Source: Protopterus annectens | Taxonomy: Eukaryota > Chordata > Ceratodontiformes > Protopteridae | Reading direction: 5' to 3' | Assembly: GCF_019279795.1 (NCBI RefSeq) | Contig: NC_056749.1 | Span: 571,332,986-571,396,985 of the forward strand | DNA: 64,000 nucleotides | Translations under genes and position numbers: made by a program | Part shown: positions 11,879 to 22,400 of the stretch, piece by piece | Position numbering within the stretch: the stretch's first letter is position 1 | Layout: every line of letters starts with the position of its first letter | Notes under the pieces: generated by a model | What the model was told of the DNA's origin: nothing | The model's input: only the letters and a program-made list of their open reading frames with translations | The model's database searches: none

Positions 11879-12289
11879 TGTACTAGCTAAGATTGACATT
11901 CTTAACGTCAACCAAAAATGTCAGGAAAAAAATTGACACTAAACAGTGCATTCTCAGAGGAAATAACCATGGAGCATACAACTAAAAAACAATATTTTTT
12001 GCAGGAGGGGAATTCCCCCTACACCAGATCTAAGTAAGTTTATCATGTGACCAATTTGCTGAAACCCATACATTTGACAATTCGCGTTTATATCACGTTA
12101 TCGAAAGATGAAAATAGCGAACGCTATTTCATTGGCCCCTGACACCCACTACTTTCCCATGGAAAAAATTTGCTGCTCTGAAACACATACACACAACACA
12201 AGCACATCAAACAAACAGCAACCACACACATACACTTAAATTCCTACATCTAATGCTACACTAAACTAAACATACACTACTATCTACCC

Positions 12290-12480
12290 ACTTACCTTAA
12301 CCCAAACCCTAACCCTAAGGTCTGTCACTATCGCACACTCACCTAACCCGTACCCTAACCCTAACTCACTTAAACCGCCCCAATCCTAAAGTCTGTCACT
12401 ATCGCACACGCCTAACCCGCACCCTAACCCTAACTCACTTAACCCGCCCCTAAACCTAATGTACAAACAATCGCACACTT
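12290..12480. repeat. About 70-bp minisatellite with CCCTAA motifs
   Basis: Three tandem units start near 12,321, 12,392 and 12,462. Each has TCTGTCACTATCGCACAC or a degraded form, followed by ACCCTAACCCTAACTCACTT in the first two. The CCCTAA words resemble vertebrate telomere repeat but are interrupted, so this is an internal minisatellite and not a telomere. Confidence 0.75.
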
Positions 12481-12514
12481 ACCTGAACCCAACCCGTAAC
12501 TTTCCACCACAGTA

Positions 12515-12662
12515 CTAAGAATAGCGAAGCCACAGAAATGGCCAACCAAATTCTTTCCCAAGGAAAGAATTCACTGTTCTGCAGCTTCGCTTTTCTTAGC
12601 ATTCGCTGAATAGTGTTAGATATCAGAACATTCAAAGTTTTAATACTTCGATGTTCTGATAT
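12515..12662. repeat. Two adjacent hairpins
   Basis: The first hairpin, 12,515-12,599, pairs CTAAGAATAGCGAAGC with GCTTCGCTTTTCTTAG, and contains an inner perfect 10-bp stem (12,549-12,558 with 12,562-12,571, 3-nt loop). The second pairs ATATCAGAACAT (12,620-12,631) with ATGTTCTGATAT (12,651-12,662). Both lie at the right part of the foldback-like element. Confidence 0.85.
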
Positions 12663-13039
12663 AGACCCGACAATTCAGTTTGTCAATAAACAAAATAAAC
12701 TCAAACAGCACCCACAAACAACACAATGTTTTTGCAAGGGGGCAATTCCCTCTGCCCTCCCATCCCATTTTAATTATACCAACTCAAAGATGGCACTACA
12801 TTGAGCAAAAGGTCAAATTCCCCAATACCTACTGTACCACAATCTCTGTCAAAATGGTTCGACGAACCAAACTGTCGACCATATGGGTTGCAACATTTTG
12901 GTTATTCAACAAATTGACACAGACCCCCCCCCCCTTGCACCCTGACACCCACTACTACTTAAAAATTCCAACTTCAAGACTGAACAATACTGGGAAAAGG
13001 ATATATTCCCCAACCTTGGTATTTACAGCAGTCTCACAC

Positions 13040-14990
13040 AGCTGTTGATCAGCTGTCCAGAGTGCAGTAGATGACCTATGAATATGGCAAAGGGAGTTTA
13101 TGCATATGCTGCTTACATTTATGTGTACCAATATTAGGGAGTCTGGGTTATTCTAGTCTGGAAGGACTGGGGAGTTTGGTAGATTGCTGCTGAGGTGGAT
13201 ATCCCAAGCATATAGCAGAGTAGTTAGAATACATTTTAATTAGCACTTTGGTTATGTATATCAACAAGGACGTATGACAGATGTGACACTGTGTGAGTTA
13301 AACAGATAGCAGCTGTATGCATGCCGTAAAGGAATTCTGGTAGTAGCAGGTGGTGTACCAGCTATCTTTAGAGGTGAGGAAACTATCTGGGATATAGAAG
13401 TGTAGCTTTTAGTGTGCATGAGAAAAGTAAGATGGACAGCTTGGTGATGACAGTGAAAAAACAGTACTAAAAGAGAGAGGAAAGAGTTGGGTATGAGAAA
13501 TTATGCTTGCTGAAAATGCATGTGTTAAAAGTATTCAGAGCAAGATGTGATCAGGGATTGACTGATTATGAATAATTATGTTGTACTTTCAGCAGAGTAT
13601 AGTCTTTGGTAGTAATTAAAGGGCTCACTTGTTAGAGAAGGGGATGGATTTTGTTATAACAGGTGTGTGTTTGGGTCAGTAGAGTTCCTGTACAGTGGTA
13701 GCAAGGAGAGATTGTTAATGGGGTGGGTGAGATGAGGGCATTAAGTTCTTTTCATGTGCCTTTATTTGCTGGATAGAACTGCTATTAGTCTGCACATGTA
13801 CAGGACATTGAGTGGAAAGATGATATTTATAAAAAAGAAACTGCAATTCAGATTACAGGATATAAAGTATTAGCAAAAAAATGCAGAATGTAGGTCACAT
13901 TAGCTGATTACCCAATCCCATATTAGTTATACAGGGCTGCCACTGTAGTCACTCTTTACTTCTAAACATTATATGAAATTACGTATTCAAATGAAAAAAG
14001 ATAAACCTAACAGTAGGCAGTTTTTCTTCCAACCTCGGGTAGAAGCATGCAGCTTGGTGAATATTTACTCTCCCTGAACTAATTCCAAACAGGGTGAAAA
14101 CAGTGAGCTTGCACACTGCCAGTAAACACTTGGTATTTGGACCCTGCTAATCTCACAATGCTCAGTGTGCGTGACTAATTACACTGCAGTCCACAATGAA
14201 TCCACAGCTCTTTGCTAATTTCCTTTGTGCATTTTCTTATTTACACTGCACTTTCATTCTGTAGCTTAGCCTTGCTGTGGCACCTGGCTGACCATTCACA
14301 GTACAGTAGTACATAAGAGATAAGCAGATTGAAAACAGAGCATTCAGGCCTAGCAGTCACCCGATCAGGGGGCTGCAAAGGCACCTCACCTGGGTTGTCC
14401 ATTGACTTGAGCTGGAGCTTTTTCGGCAACATCAGACGCCTTGATTTTTTTCTTTCCATATCTTTGAATGATGCTAGCAGACACTGTTTTTTGCAAACAC
14501 CCAGTGGTTGCTGTGGGTTGTGACGACACCGACAGAACCAAAATTGATGACTCCATATAGGAGGCTAATATCTTGGTCCTACGTTTGATGTTTTTTGCTC
14601 AGAATTTAGCAGAGTTGTAAAAATTAGACACATTGCTGAGGTCCCAAGCAGAACAGATAAAAAGAGTGAAAATGTTTATGTGGGATTTGCTTTCCATACT
14701 TCAAGCAATTTTTTTACCTTTTTTAAACATCAAATTATTACAGGAAAATTCCCAATGGGGTACATATCTGACTGGAAGAAGGAGACCATTGGAAAAGCGA
14801 ACTGACTGACAGATTGAGCACTTCGAATACATGTGAAGTGTATCAGACTGCAGAGCTACAGAGACCTGAAGATGGTGCCAGTGGATGGCCTTCTTATATA
14901 ACATCTAGATGCTGGTCTTCAGACATCTAACAGTTGGGGATGATGTAAGGACTCAGAAAATCAGGCTTCTGAAGGGCAGTAAGACCCAAG
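13040..14990. other. Intergenic, no recognised gene
   Basis: No exon or named repeat. A single unit resembling the 102-bp tandem repeat of 37,141-37,600 lies at about 14,275-14,335 (shared words ATTCACAGTACAGTA and GAGATAAGCAGA), so both flanks of DIRS copy A carry related sequence. Confidence 0.4.
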
Positions 14991-14994
14991 AATC

Positions 14995-16714
14995 AGTGCA
15001 GTTGTGTACACTTACCATAAAAGCAGATGCTCAAGTGTATTCACTGTTGCAGTCATAACTGATGGGATTTTCTACTGTGGAAGCCCTTGGCCAGCTCGAC
15101 TACCAGAGAATTTTCCATCCTCCTTAAGCCGGTGGAAGACCTGTACAATGTTAAAGTATCTGGGTATAAAGGGAGTCAGCCAGCACCATAACCTCAGTAC
15201 TTTCTTGCCCCCAACAGATAGGAGCTCCCTAGCAGGTCCCTAAGGTCAAGGACCTAAGCTTAGAAACTCCAAAGTATGTACAGAGGAGAAGGAAACAACC
15301 TGAACCTAGAGAGGAGAATAACCATCCCAATCCCATGGGGCAAGAGGGGAAGGAGGGAGGGAAAGAATACTGTAACAGTGAATACATAGAATGAGTAGTC
15401 TCCCCCGCTTGTTTATGTACCACATAACTGTGGTATTGTCTGTCTTTAACAGGAATACTCCTGGTTTCCATTGGTCTTTGAAGGCAACCAGACGTTTTTG
15501 GATTGCCATCAGTTCTTTTAGGTTGATGTGTTTGCTCTTTAACTGGGAATCCCTGATGCCCTGAGTCTGTAAGCTGTTGTAATTGGTTCCCCAGGTGATT
15601 TCAGAGGCATCTGTGGTCATTGTTTGGTTTGAAGAGATGAACCTGAATGGAAGGACCAGGTTGAGGGAGCATGTTTGGGCCTACCAGGCAAACTCTTTCC
15701 TGAGACAAGGGTGAAGCTTCACCCTGAAGTTGAGGGAGTGAGAATGTTGGCACCACACATTTCTGAGGTATCAGTGCAACTTCCTCATATGTAGTCTGGC
15801 TAGGGAGATTATGAGGATGTAAAAGACCATGTAAACCAAGGCTCTGAGGAACTCTCTGGCTATGAGGTAGTTCATGAGAAGCAGCTTTTGGAAGTACAAG
15901 GTTAGAAAGATAATTGTGCCTGGAGGAAGTAAGACTTTCTGAGTGATGAGTCCAGCAAAGCCGCCAGAAACACAATTCTGTTTGTGGGTATGGTTGGAGG
16001 ATTTTGGGTTTTGATGGTAAACCCCAGTGAAGCTAGGATGTTTTGGGTGTAAATCAGATCTGCTTTGAGTTTTTCCACATATGTTGCCTGAAGGAGGCAG
16101 TTGTCTAAGTCGGGGTAAATCAGAATGCCCTTTGACCTGCAGAAGCCTATCACTGTGGCTAGGCATTTTGTGAAAACCCTGGGTGCAGCAGACAAGCCAA
16201 CGGGCACAGAACTGATAATGCTTCACACCTGCTCTGAAATCTAAGAACTTCCTGCGAGATCTTTTTATGAGAATGTGGAGGTATGTGTCCTTCAGATTTA
16301 AGGTTACCACAAAAGCATTGGGAGAGATCATGGGCAAAGTTTTTGAAGGGTTAGCACTTTCAATTTTGGTATCTACAAGAATCAGTTGAGAGCTGACAAG
16401 TCCATAACTGCAGAATCGGCATCTAGGCACCCTCTTTTCTGGGGACTAGGAAAAGCCTTGTTTAAAACCCTTTTCCTTGTAAAGAATTTGGTACTGATTC
16501 CACAGAACCTTGGGTGCACAGGAGCTGTATTTGCTTTAAGGCTTCCATTTGCAGGTTTGGTGGAATATTTTATTTATTTTATTTTTTTTTATTTTTTTTT
16601 TATTGTGTTGCTAGCTATAGCTGCTGGAATATTTTATTTTCAGTTTCAGTAGGGAGGAAAAAGAGCACACACACAATAAGATAAAATAAACATCATAGTG
16701 TTTGTAGTTAAGTT

Positions 16715-16745
<31 letters not shown>

Positions 16746-17786
16746 GAGAGAGAAAACTGACTGAATTAGAGGCTGTTTGAACAGTAGTTTGTAACCACTT
16801 TGTTTGATTTTTCAGTAGCCACTTATCCTTTGTAATGACAGTCCAATTCTTTAGGAAGAAAGACAGCCATCCTCCTAGTGAGAGGGTTTAGTGAGGGATG
16901 GGTGGGACTTGAGGGGAGGGGAATGGGAGTGTTAGGAAAGAGTCATGATTGCTCCCTGCTGGTGGGATCCCATAGGCCTATTGGAATCTGCTTGCCATTG
17001 TCTCGGCTGCTGGTTCTTCCTCTAACTACTTTCCCTTTGAGGTCTCCAATGTCTAGGCTTAGACTGGGAGGCTGGAAGGGACCACTGTTTGGTAGGATAA
17101 TTGCAGCTGAAGCGAGGAGATTGAGCCTAAAGAAAATCCTTGATCATTTGCATGGACTTAGACTTATTCGCCATCTTCTTAAGCATGCCTTCAGCCTTGG
17201 GGAGAAAATGGAAATCTTTGTCCAAAGGAGCATCCAAGAGACATGATTTCACATGTTCAGGCAGGGACTGTTCCCTCGATCAGGCGTGTCTTCTAATGAT
17301 GGATCACATAGATGCTGCCCTGCTGGAAGCTTCCAGAGCATCATAATCACAGTGCAAGGAGTGCTTATCTACTTGACAGCATTGCCTGGTACCCTAAGTT
17401 TTGGGCACTTTTCCTTTTTATGCTTAAGAAGATCAACCTCAGTTCAACCGGAAAATGACATAGTACGTGAGGGCCCTAGCGACTTGTTAAAGTGCTTAGC
17501 TAATATCTTATCCCTACACTAAATTGTTCTACTGTTACAGTGGGCACAGAACTGACAGTTTGTCACGTGTTCTGGGCCCAAACAAATTACACAAAAAGAG
17601 TGAAACTAATGGTATGGTATCTGCTTGACACAGCAGAGGTGGTTATTAACTTTCTCTGACATTAGTCAAGAAACATATGAGAAGCTCCCCAATGAGGTAC
17701 TTAGCTTTAGAAGTCTTCTTTCTCTGGTGTGGACTGACTGATGCACTGACTAGCACTTTGATTTGGGCTCTGGCAGCAAGAAAGAA
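14995..17786 (-). mobile_element. DIRS-type retrotransposon, copy A (main part, fossil)
   Basis: DIRS elements are tyrosine-recombinase retrotransposons. The left terminal inverted repeat begins at about 14,995 (AGTGCAGTTGTGTACACTT). Reading leftwards from 17,720, the parts are a gag-like region (about 16,800-17,720), reverse transcriptase (about 15,800-16,560, with LNLKDTYLHI and LVCCTQGFHKM) and RNase H (about 15,300-15,620, with KTDNTTVMWYINK). No recombinase part is present. The right terminal repeat was displaced to 37,011-37,140 by insertion of copy D. Broken, with many breaks (ten or more). It is the oldest layer of the nest. The nearest neighbours in sequence are the other DIRS copies here. 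Confidence 0.85.
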
Positions 17787-18144
17787 AGTACAGTTGTGTA
17801 AAATCTTACCATAACAGTAGATGTCTTTCTCTTCACTTTTGCAGTATTCTTTACTATAGGGATCTCCCACCTGACATTCAACCACTACACCAAAGCCTTG
17901 TGATCTTCTATGTGCCATATGTCACACATATGCTCCCTGCATAGGAAATAGGGCATAAAACTGATGTACGGATTCAGTTACCCAGAAATGAACTGCCCCA
18001 GTAGAGAATAGCCTACATAGGATAAAGGAGTCCATGCACATCCAGAAGGAGAAAATGCAGAAGAAAAAGGGGAGACCTTCAGCCAAAAGGAATCCAAAAC
18101 AAAAATGAGAAAACAAGAGCTGGTTGGAGGCTAGCAGCGAATGC

Positions 18145-18240
18145 TGCAACAGTGAAGAGAAAGACACCTAATGTTATGGTAGAACGCAACTGTACTACAT
18201 CCTTCTATATTGCTTTTGCAGAGTTCTTTATTATAGGGAG
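18145..18240. repeat. DIRS copy D internal complementary region
   Basis: GCAACAGTGAAGAGAAAGACA complements the outer end at about 17,820-17,845, and GCTTTTGCAGAGTTC with TTATTATAGGGAG complements the other outer end. This joined arrangement is diagnostic of DIRS elements. Confidence 0.75.
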
Positions 18241-19127
18241 AGTAAAAAAGTTCAAGAAACAGAATGGGAGGTAGAAGGTTAAGAAGAACAATCACCACAA
18301 CATACTCATACATAATGGCTCTAGCAAAACCTGCTCTGGCTCTAGAAACCATATCCAACTTATAATGCCTAGCAAAAGGTACGCAATGAAGATGAAGTAG
18401 AAACTTCAGGATAGAACTGGTGTCCAAACCTTGAAGAAAGCAAAAGAAGAGGCAATAACCCTAGTGGAATGAGCTCTAGTAGAAGCAAAGACTTGCCGTG
18501 AAAAGAGTAGCAAAAATAAATGGTCTTAAATATCCAGGAGATGGTTTGCTTAGAAACAGCCATACACGATGCCCTGGGATGAAAGGAAACAAAAAGCTGT
18601 TCAGACTTATGAATGGCCTTAGTTTTATCCAAACCTGAGATGTCTGTGCAAATCCAAGGGATACAAGACCCCTCTCACTACCAGACTGAGAAGAAGGGAA
18701 AAAGGAAGGGAGGTGAACTGACTGATTCAAGGAGAACTCATTGACCACCTTGGGCATAAAAGAAGAATTAGTATGAAGGGACACCCTATTCCTGTAAAAG
18801 AAACAAAAATAAGGAATGGCCATAGGGGCCTGAAGTTCAGAAACCCTCCAAGCAGAAGTAAGAGCCAGCAACAAGACAGTCTTCCAGGTACAATGTTGCA
18901 AACAAGCAGAATCTGCAGGCACAAAAGGAGCCTGAGTCAGTTTTCCCAAAACAAAATTAAAGTCCTAGAAGGAGGAAAGTACAGTTTTGTACCTACTATA
19001 AATGTAGATGTTCGAGTTTCTTCACTGCTGCAGTCATTACACTTGGGTTATCCTGCCATCATGTGGTCCCACAGTCGGCCAGAGTTTCAAAGTCTTGGTC
19101 TGGTGTCAGTTGCTGTCGCCCCTTCCC

Positions 19128-19155
19128 TGACGTCAGTGCGCCAGGGGTATATAAG
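19128..19155 (+). promoter_or_regulatory. CRE-like site and TATA box in DIRS B terminal repeat
   Basis: TGACGTCA, the palindromic cAMP-response element core, lies at 19,128-19,135, and TATATAAG at 19,148-19,155, 13 bp further. The inverted copy at the other end has CTTATATA at 24,408-24,415 and a one-base CRE variant at 24,428-24,435. The right-hand copy faces the gag-like region and is the likely promoter. The left-hand copy faces the other way into the element. Promoter activity is inferred, not shown. Confidence 0.6.
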
Positions 19156-19365
19156 ATGCAGCCAATGCCATTTTCTTCAGTTTTTCTTGCCCCAGATGTC
19201 AGGTGCCCCCAAATAGGTAGGCAATACATATTGCTAATAAAACATACAATAAAGGTAAAAAACAAAACCTTCAGTTATCAGCAAATACACCACATAGGTA
19301 GTATAGGGTTGAAAGGCATAGATAAGTCCCAGCTAAGAAAGAGGGGATGGTGGGTGGGTAACCTG

Positions 19366-19472
19366 GACTGCAGCAATGAAGACACTCGAACATCTACATT
19401 TATGGTAGGTACAAAACTGAACTATGTTCATCGTGTTTCACTGCTGTAGTCATTACACTTGGGTTGAATCCC
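19366..19472. repeat. DIRS copy B internal complementary region
   Basis: The stretch joins the complement of the left outer end (ACATCTACATTTATGGTAGG) directly to the complement of the right outer end (ATGTTCATCGTGTTTCACTG). Known DIRS biology uses this region as the template for making circular joined ends. Confidence 0.85.
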
Positions 19473-22400
19473 AAAGCTGAGTTAGGGTGGCTGGTTCTAT
19501 AGAGGATTTGGGGGGCTATGAGGCCCTGCAGCACTGCAGTGGCAAAGCCAGCTCTGGATCTAGAATAAAGAGGCAAGTGATAATGCTTGGTAAAGGTGTG
19601 CACTGAACTCCAAGTTGCAGCTTCCAAGATATCTTTAGTAGGTACTCCTCTAAGGTAGGCAGTTGAAGTGGCTGTTGCCCTGGTGGAATGTGGCCTAATG
19701 TTACTAGGTACAGGTTTCCCATGCTGTGTGTAGCATAACTGGATACAGTGTCCTATCCACTTTGAAATGGTCTGCTTTGAAATAGCCTTTCCCTGTGATC
19801 CTGCAGCATATGCTACAAACAATTGCTCAGTTTTTCTGAAAGCTTTTGTTTTGTCCAAGTAGAAACGTAATTGTCTGTGTATGTCCAAGGAATGCAGAAG
19901 TCTCTTCCCTTTATTCTGGGGATTTGGATAAAAAGTTGGCAAGTGAATAGTTTGGTTAAGAGCCACACTGGATACCACCTTAGGAATAAATGAAGGGTTT
20001 GTTCTTAAAGAAACCCTGTCTTGGTGAAAAATGATGAAAGGCTCCACTGCCATTAGTGCCTGTAACTCTGAGACTCTTCGTGCTGAGGTTATTGCCAGAA
20101 GCAGAGCAGTTTTCCAAGATCCATATTTTAATTCTGCTGAATTGGCTGGCTCAAAAGGAGGTAAAGTTAGTTTTTCCAGGACAAAATTGAGGTCCCAAGT
20201 TGGTGTTGGTACTCTCCGGGGTGGTCTTATGTTTTTAGCCCCTCTGAGGTACTGTTTTAGCAATAGATGAGAGAAAATAGGAGGATTTGTGTTGTAATGA
20301 GTCGAGATGGCAGAGGCGTGTATCTTAATGGATGAAAAGGACAGTCCTTTGTCTAGCATCTCAGTTAAGTATTGTAATATCTGAGGAATATTTGGGACAA
20401 GAGGGTCAAAGCTTTGAGCCTGGTTCCAGGCACATAATCTCTTCCACTTTTCTGAGCAAGATTTCCTGGTGCTAGGCCTCCTGGCCTCCAAAATGACATC
20501 CATAACAGCTTTAGAGAGAGGTGTTGTCTGCTTGACTAATGAATCTGTGATGCAGCCAGGTTTAATGTTTTGAGCTGACTGTGCAGAATCTGATTGTTTT
20601 GTTGAGTCAGAAGGTGCGGAGTTTGAGGTAAAATCCATGGTGGGCCTTGAGCTAAGTTCTTTAAGATTGGGTACCAGTGCTGGCGTGACCAGTCTGGGAC
20701 AATGAGGATCATCTGTGGTTTTTCTTGTCTGGATTTTAGGAGTACCTTTGAAAGGAGAGGCAGTGGTGGGAAGGAATAAACTTTTAGGCTTTTCCAGCTG
20801 AACAAGACAGCATCCACTTTCCATGCTTGTGTGTGATAAGTCCTTGTGCAGAATTTTTGTAGTTGGCAATTCATTGGGGAGGCAAAAAGATCTATGTGTG
20901 GACACCCCCATTTTTGAGTTATCATGCTGAATACTTGTGGATTTAATTTCCACTCGTGAGGATCCATGATGTTTCTGCTTAAGTCGTCTGCCAGAGTATT
21001 TTTCTTTCCTGGCAGGAATTGTGCTTGTAGATGAACTTGATAGGTTAGAGCTGTGTTCCACAAGGTTATGGCTTGTCTGCACAGGGGATAAGAATGAGTG
21101 GCCCCCTTGCTTGTTTATGTACCACATAACTGTGGTGTTGTCTGTCTTTAGTAGTAGTTTTCCTGGATGTAGAAGGTCCTTGAAAGCTGTTAGGGCATTT
21201 TGGACAGCCAACATCTCTTTTTGATTGATGTGAAGATGCATTTGGTTTTCGGTCCACTTGCCCTGAATACATTTTCCTGCCATGTGTGCTCCCCAGGTGT
21301 AATCCGAAGCATCTGTTGCTAGTGTCTGCCTGGCTGTGGGTAGAGTGAAAGGCTGTCCCTTGTTGAGGTGACATGCCTGTGCCCACCGTCGAAACTCCTG
21401 TTGTAGGCAGGGAATTAGTGGTATTACTGCTTCCAAACTGTGACAGTGTTGAGTCCAAACACTTTTTAGGTACCATTGTAATTTCCTCATATGCAGTCTG
21501 GCATATAGAATTAGTAGTATGCAGGATGCCACGAATCCCAAGGCCTGCAGAATTTTTCTTGCAGGGAGTTGGGTTTTTGTTGCCATCAATTGAAAGTACT
21601 GAGTCAGTTGTCCTTGCTTGTCTGGCATGAGATAAGCCATCTGGGCCATTGTATTTAAGCTGGCACCCAGGAATATTAGCTCTTGTGAGGGCACTAGTTT
21701 TGACTTCTTTTCATTTACTGTGTACCCTAGGCAAGTTAGCAACCTTTTTACAAATGCCAGATGCTTTATAAGAATGTCCTTGCTCTCTCTGCTTGAATAA
21801 GGCAGTCGTCCAGGTATGGATATATTTGAATTCCTTTTTGTCTGCAAAATGCAATTACTGGTGCCAGGCACTTTGTGAAGACCCTGGGCACAGTAGATAA
21901 GCCAAACGGCAGTACAGAGAATTGGTAATGCATTGAACCAGCTATGAATCTGAAGTATCTTCTGCAATTTTGTCTGATAGGGACATGCAGGTATGCCTCT
22001 TTAAGGTCCAAAGTAACAAGCAAAGCCTTCTTGCCCAGCATGGAAAGAAGCTGCTGTAGTGCCAACATTTTGAATTTCGGAACATCCAGGTAAGTATTTA
22101 GAGTAGAAAGGTCTAGTATGGGTCTCCAGGCTTTGTCCTTTCTGGGGACCAGGAAAAGTCTTGAGTAAAATCCTTGTCCTTGTTCCTGTTGTGGCACTTT
22201 TTGAATAGCTCTCATGTCCATGAGGGCTGTAATTTGTTTTTGTGCCTCTGCCCATTGATTTTGTGGCAGGTCTGGCATCCCTTTTAGCCTTGGTAGAGTG
22301 TGAAAGTGGAACCTGTAACCTTGAGACACAATATTCAGAACACATTTGTCTTGGGTGATTATATGCCAATTTTGAGAAAAAAGTGCTAGTTTTTCCCCTA

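Larger units (their letters stand above)
11888..13030. mobile_element. Foldback-like non-coding element with telomere-like minisatellite
   Basis: This 1.1-kb block is rich in hairpins and lacks coding sequence. A direct repeat flanks its core: TTTTTTGCAGGAGGGGAATT at about 11,995-12,014 and a related TTTTTGCAAGGGGGCAATT at about 12,727-12,745. CCCTGACACCCACTACT also occurs at about 12,137 and 12,939. The middle (12,290-12,480) is a minisatellite of about 70 bp, three copies, containing CCCTAACCCTAA words. Hairpins lie at 12,515-12,599 and 12,620-12,662. The composition is unlike its neighbours. A non-autonomous DNA transposon or foldback element is the most likely nature; exact ends are uncertain. 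Confidence 0.55.

Noticed and set aside
12290-12480. CCCTAA repeats as an interstitial or terminal telomere
   Set aside because: The motif is interrupted and embedded in a 70-bp minisatellite unit, so it is only telomere-like.
19400-21967. An 855-codon open frame considered as a host gene
   Set aside because: It contains the reverse transcriptase end, RNase H and tyrosine recombinase of a DIRS element and lies between DIRS terminal repeats.
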